Shown piece after piece: positions 61,024 to 64,000 of a stretch of 64,000 nt of DNA. A model generated the notes under the pieces. The model worked only from the letters and a program-made list of their open reading frames with translations. It had not been told where the DNA came from and did no database searches. Made by a program: the position numbers and the translations under genes. Source of the stretch: CBDCFV01 sp965216425. Lineage in GTDB: Bacteria; Chloroflexota; Dehalococcoidia; Lucifugimonadales; UBA3495. Location: positions 868,001 to 932,000 of the forward strand of contig CBDCFV010000007.1 of the NCBI GenBank assembly GCA_965216425.1, given 5' to 3'. Positions within the stretch are counted from its first letter, which is position 1. Each line of letters starts with the position of its first letter.

Positions 61024-61527
61024 ATGAGCTTACCCCGAAGAGGGCTAACGATTACAAACCATTGTTTTTGGCACCCGGATACCGAGACGGGTCTGTCATG
61101 CGGTCAGTGCAGCAAGTCGATGTGCACTCGCTGTCTTGTTCAGGCGCCGGTGGGCATTCGTTGCCGTGATTGTGGGAAAGCAATCCCATTGCCCACCTAT
61201 GATGTTCAAAAAGGCTATTACGCCCGAGCTCTTGGCATTGGCATTGCGGCGGCCGTTGGCGGGAGCGTCTTTTGGATATTGGTATCAGTGTTTCTCGGCG
61301 CTATCCCCTACATTTCCTGGTTGATCCCCGTGGGCATTGGATATGGCGCTGGAGAGCTCATCAGTTTATCGGTCAACCGGAAGCGGAGCACCGGGTTAGC
61401 GTATATAGCTGCCGGCGCCGTGATTGCGGCGTTTCTTATCAGTTCTCAAGTAGTGGGTGGCAGCGGTATATTCGGACTCCTATCTCTCGTCGTCGGCATT
61501 CTGATAGCTGTTCAGAGGGTCCGCTAA
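61024..61527 (+). CDS. B-box-type zinc-finger membrane protein
   Basis: A 167-aa protein. The N-terminal 45 residues hold a B-box-like zinc finger (CFWHPDTETGLSCGQCSKSMC and a following CLVQAPVGIRCRDC, given here in parts). Four hydrophobic segments follow from about residue 65. Such proteins occur as small membrane proteins near rhomboid or lipid genes; the function is unknown. Its end overlaps recX on the other strand by 48 bases. ATG 61024, 25 bases after plsY. Confidence 0.75.
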   Translation: MSLPRRGLTITNHCFWHPDTETGLSCGQCSKSMCTRCLVQAPVGIRCRDCGKAIPLPTYDVQKGYYARALGIGIAAAVGGSVFWILVSVFLGAIPYISWLIPVGIGYGAGELISLSVNRKRSTGLAYIAAGAVIAAFLISSQVVGGSGIFGLLSLVVGILIAVQRVR

Positions 61528-62010
61528 TTCCTGCCACAGCCTTGTAACGGTCTCCGCTATGATGTAGGACTCGAATCCGCGGCGTTGCAGGTGCGACCAA
61601 ATGCGTTGGCGGAATTTGGGGTAATCAGAGCCTTGCAGCCGAAACGCCAAGCTTCTACCGGCGCGATAGGCATTGCCGGCCGCGTCGAAACCATCCAATG
61701 CCGCGGCGGCGGTATCAGACGATATTCCCCGACGCAGTAGTTCGTGACGCAATAACGCTTTCCCCCGAGGGCGAGACCGCTCCCGGTATTGACGCCACTG
61801 ACGAGCATACGCCGCGTCATCGAGGAGGCCATGGGTAGCCAAGGCGGATACTACTTTATCGATGACTTCGGAGGTATGACGTCGCTGGAGCCGGCGTCGG
61901 ACCTCTTCAATACTACGAGGGCGGGCGGCCAAGAAACGAAGCGCGGCATTGCGGGCGGCATCATAGTCTGGATTCTTGTCGCCGCTGCCGCTAGGTCTTA
62001 GTCCGGACAT
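61480..62010 (-). CDS. recX: RecA regulatory protein RecX
   Basis: A 176-aa helical-repeat protein that caps and limits RecA filaments. Three-helix repeats are visible: AALRFLAARPRSIEEVRRRL, VVSALATHGLLDDAAYARQW and ALLRHELLRRGISSDTAAAAL. It lies 71 bases downstream of recA on the same strand, the usual recA-recX operon. ATG 62010. Its 3' end overlaps the convergent zinc-finger gene by 48 bases. Confidence 0.9.
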   Translation of the reverse strand: MSGLRPSGSGDKNPDYDAARNAALRFLAARPRSIEEVRRRLQRRHTSEVIDKVVSALATHGLLDDAAYARQWRQYRERSRPRGKALLRHELLRRGISSDTAAAALDGFDAAGNAYRAGRSLAFRLQGSDYPKFRQRIWSHLQRRGFESYIIAETVTRLWQELADPLNSYQNADDER

Positions 62011-62081
62011 CGCGCCGCCCCCACATGCCTACGGGCCCGTACTCAGTACGTCGCCGGGCCGAGATAAACAGCCGTCCTGGG

Positions 62082-63164
62082 CTACTCTTCCTTCTCCGAC
62101 TCCGCGAGAGTGGTAAGGGAGTACCCGGAATCATCGGTAGGCTCGGCGTTGTCCTTGACCTGCTGAGATGGGGACTGGCCTCTGATGCGAGATTCAATAG
62201 AGTCTGCTATTTCCGGGTGTTGAGTAAGGAAGTCCTTGGAGTTTTCCCGTCCCTGGCCCAGCTTGGTATCGCCGTAGGAGTAGAAGGCTCCCGCCTTCTT
62301 GACGATGCCTTCGGCTGCCCCCAACTCGAGAAGGTCTCCCATCCGGCTGATTCCCTTGTTGAACATGATATCGAACTCTGCGACCCGGAAGGGAGCGGCC
62401 ACCTTGTTTTTAACAATGCGCGCGCGGACCCGGTTGCCGACTATCTCCGATCCTTGCTTGATTGATTCAATACGCCGGAGGTCTATCCGCACGGAGCTAT
62501 AGAACTTGAGAGCTCTTCCGCCAGGAGTTACTTCCGGGTTGCCGTAGGAGATGCCTATTTTTTCCCGTAGCTGGTTGATGAAAATTACTGCGGTGCGGGA
62601 CTTGTTGATGGTGGATGTAAGTTTCCGCAACGCTTGAGACATGAGCCTGGCTTGCAGTCCCATATGGGAGTCGCCCATATCCCCTTCGATTTCGGCTTGC
62701 GGCACCAAAGCCGCGACACTGTCTATAACTACTGAATCAATTGCCCCGCTGCGGACCAGTTGTTCGGTAATGTCCAACGCCTGTTCCGCACTGTCGGGCT
62801 GTGATATCAAGAGATCATCCAAGTTCAGCCCGCAGTTCTCCGCATAGCCGGGGTCCATGGCGTGTTCCACGTCGATGTACGCAGCAATGCCGCCTTTCTT
62901 CTGGGTCTCAGCCATGATGTGAATGGCCAGCGTGGACTTGCCGGCTGACTCGGCGCCAAATATCTCGGTTACCCGGCCTCGGGGTATACCTCCGATGCCA
63001 AGGGCAACATCCAATGCCAAGGAACCGCTGGGGATCATATCGGTAGCGAACCGTTGATATGCTTCCCCCAACCGCATTACAGCGCCCTTGCCATAGTCTT
63101 TCTCGATATGCCCAAGGGCTATTTCCAGCGCAGCTAACTTGTCCTTGTCCGTCCCTGTTGCCAT
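62082..63164 (-). CDS. recA: Recombinase RecA
   Basis: A 360-aa DNA-strand-exchange ATPase. Walker A is EIFGAESAGKSTLAIH near residue 70, Walker B SVVIDSVAALVPQAEIEGD near 143, loop L1 SHMGLQARLMSQALRKLT and NQLREKIGISYGNPEVTPGG. Start ATG 63164 has GGAG at the right distance; ATG 63167 is almost in the SD, and the frame is open back to 63245. A weak promoter (TTGTGG, 18 bases, TAGGAT; 63225-63196 on minus) lies upstream. I found no recognisable LexA box (neither GAAC-N4-GTTC nor CTGT-N8-ACAG). Confidence 0.97.
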   Translation of the reverse strand: MATGTDKDKLAALEIALGHIEKDYGKGAVMRLGEAYQRFATDMIPSGSLALDVALGIGGIPRGRVTEIFGAESAGKSTLAIHIMAETQKKGGIAAYIDVEHAMDPGYAENCGLNLDDLLISQPDSAEQALDITEQLVRSGAIDSVVIDSVAALVPQAEIEGDMGDSHMGLQARLMSQALRKLTSTINKSRTAVIFINQLREKIGISYGNPEVTPGGRALKFYSSVRIDLRRIESIKQGSEIVGNRVRARIVKNKVAAPFRVAEFDIMFNKGISRMGDLLELGAAEGIVKKAGAFYSYGDTKLGQGRENSKDFLTQHPEIADSIESRIRGQSPSQQVKDNAEPTDDSGYSLTTLAESEKEE

Positions 63165-63329
63165 CATCCCTCCGTCCCGTCTGAAGTCTCGGCGCATCCT
63201 ATCATCCCGATGCGAAGACCCACAACCGGAAAATGTCAGTGTCATCCAACATTGGAAGATTCATGGCTGTCGTTTTGTCCTGGACTTCCAGTAATTCTGT
63301 GCGGGCCAACCGGCCCGTTGCTAGAACTC

Positions 63330-63560
63330 TCAAGTGCCACCCTTGAATCCGATGGTGGCCTGACCATTTTCCACAATCACTGGTGTGACTCGTTCGCCAT
63401 TTGTCAACTTGAGAAGGTCGTCAACCTTGTCTCGTTCCTTCGACAAGTCAATTTCAGTGTAAGGGACCTGGCGTTTTCGGTAGTCCATCTTGGCCGCGCT
63501 GGAAAAGGCGCAGTCGGGATGGGTGTAGATAATGACGGTGGCCTCGCTGGATTGGGTCAC
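63330..63560 (-). CDS. Glutaredoxin-like protein
   Basis: A 76-aa thioredoxin-fold protein. The active site reads HPDCAFSSAAK near residue 17 (CxxS, monothiol form), and the cis-proline is in RVTPVIVENG near 58. It fits the glutaredoxin/NrdH-like group; the CxxS site favours a deglutathionylation, reductase-partner or binding role over dithiol reduction. GTG 63560 has a G-rich SD about six bases upstream. Confidence 0.8.
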   Translation of the reverse strand: MTQSSEATVIIYTHPDCAFSSAAKMDYRKRQVPYTEIDLSKERDKVDDLLKLTNGERVTPVIVENGQATIGFKGGT

Positions 63561-63726
63561 TGTAGACCCCCCTTGGATATAGATTTAGGTGCGGCTCTAT
63601 TATAAGGTTAGGCCTGTCATAGTTCAATAACTGATATGGGCATCGCGTTCGCCGGCATCTGCATCGGGACGATGTTTCGATAATACTCTGCCTGGCATTT
63701 GTGGCGACCTTGCAGCGCACCTTGAT

Positions 63727-64000
63727 ATGAATTACAACGCGCAACTGTTAGACGAAGTTACCAGATTGCTGATCAAACACGGGGTCGGCGCTGGCCTGAT
63801 GACTCCCAAGCCGGGAGGCGGAAGCTTGACCGGCGGGGCTCTGCAGGATTTGAGGCGGGCGCTCACTGCGATAGAATCCGCCTCAACGGGGCTGGACACA
63901 TTGGAATACGGGAACGGCTGCTTCGCCGCAGGGCGCTACGCGGATGCTGCGGTCGTCTACCAAACAGTCCTTGGCCAACGTCCCGATTGCTTGGCAGCCG
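63727..64000 (+). CDS. Partial gene, TPR-like N-terminal part
   Basis: An open frame of 91 codons from ATG 63727 that runs off the right edge. The translation begins MNYNAQLLDEVTRLLIKHG, and the last visible part, EYGNGCFAAGRYADAAVVYQ, has the pattern of a tetratricopeptide repeat. No clear SD is seen. The full product is unknown. Confidence 0.55.
   Translation, partial: MNYNAQLLDEVTRLLIKHGVGAGLMTPKPGGGSLTGGALQDLRRALTAIESASTGLDTLEYGNGCFAAGRYADAAVVYQTVLGQRPDCLAA

Noticed and set aside
63168..63330. LexA-type operator upstream of recA
   Set aside because: I looked for GAAC-N4-GTTC and CTGT-N8-ACAG patterns and found none.
1..64000. CRISPR array
   Set aside because: No regularly spaced repeats of 23-40 bases were found; the only tandem repeat seen is the two-copy 14-mer at 26433-26460.

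Overview
The window looks like a chromosomal segment from a Chloroflexota bacterium of the Dehalococcoidia/SAR202 type. This is an inference from gene content: several CaiB/BaiF CoA-transferases, acyl-CoA dehydrogenases, an LLM-class flavin enzyme, amidohydrolases, and the paired YYY-motif (DUF2298) and Agl23-like (TIGR03663) membrane proteins known from Chloroflexi and archaea. There is no rRNA and no CRISPR array. One tRNA (Gln, anticodon TTG) is present. GTG and TTG starts are common, so many starts below were set by Shine-Dalgarno (SD) spacing.

Layout. 309-4839 (+): N-acyl-D-amino-acid deacylase, two acyl-CoA dehydrogenases and a VOC protein. 4990-15659 (mostly -): RecQ, a carboxymuconolactone-decarboxylase-like protein (+), a double-length CoA-transferase, a serine hydrolase, an enoyl-CoA hydratase and two more CoA-transferases; with the first block this is a peripheral acyl-CoA catabolic zone. 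15941-25968 (-): a DsbA-like protein with an in-frame UGA, RNase III, FtsY, then four genes for a membrane glycan/lipid system (YYY protein, Agl23-like, LPG-synthase/flippase-like, FAD oxidoreductase). 26924-29433 (+): CCA-adding-type enzyme, small zinc-ribbon protein, quinone-oxidoreductase-like MDR. 29419-33594 (-): a reverse transcriptase gene carrying an early stop and split by an IS21-family element. 33611-40874 (-): OGG1-type glycosylase, DnaQ-DinG helicase, PHP protein, thioesterase, TrmD, amidohydrolase. 41206-46959 (+): TolB-like lipoprotein, tRNA-Gln, nucleotidyltransferase, MoxR/DUF58/DUF4129. 46956-56755 (-): LLM enzyme, RibH, thioredoxin-fold oxidoreductase, an inositol-phospholipid operon (Ino1, PimA-like, CDP-alcohol phosphatidyltransferase), a PP2C phosphatase with a kinase-like protein, PrmA, DnaJ. 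56983-64000: RNase Y, YmdB-like, PHP, PlsY, zinc-finger membrane protein (+); RecX, RecA and a glutaredoxin-like protein (-); the start of a TPR-like gene (+).

Most notable: (1) a probable selenoprotein at 25342-25968, where UGA sits at the active-site cysteine position of a DsbA fold and is followed at once by a two-stem SECIS-like hairpin; (2) a reverse transcriptase gene of a possible defence type, inactivated both by a codon-16 stop and by a 2556-bp IS21 element whose removal restores the reading frame exactly; (3) two related ~152-bp palindromic MITE-like elements, each between its own short direct repeats; (4) a kinase/PP2C pair, an inositol-lipid operon and a fused CoA-transferase whose first half lacks the expected catalytic Asp.
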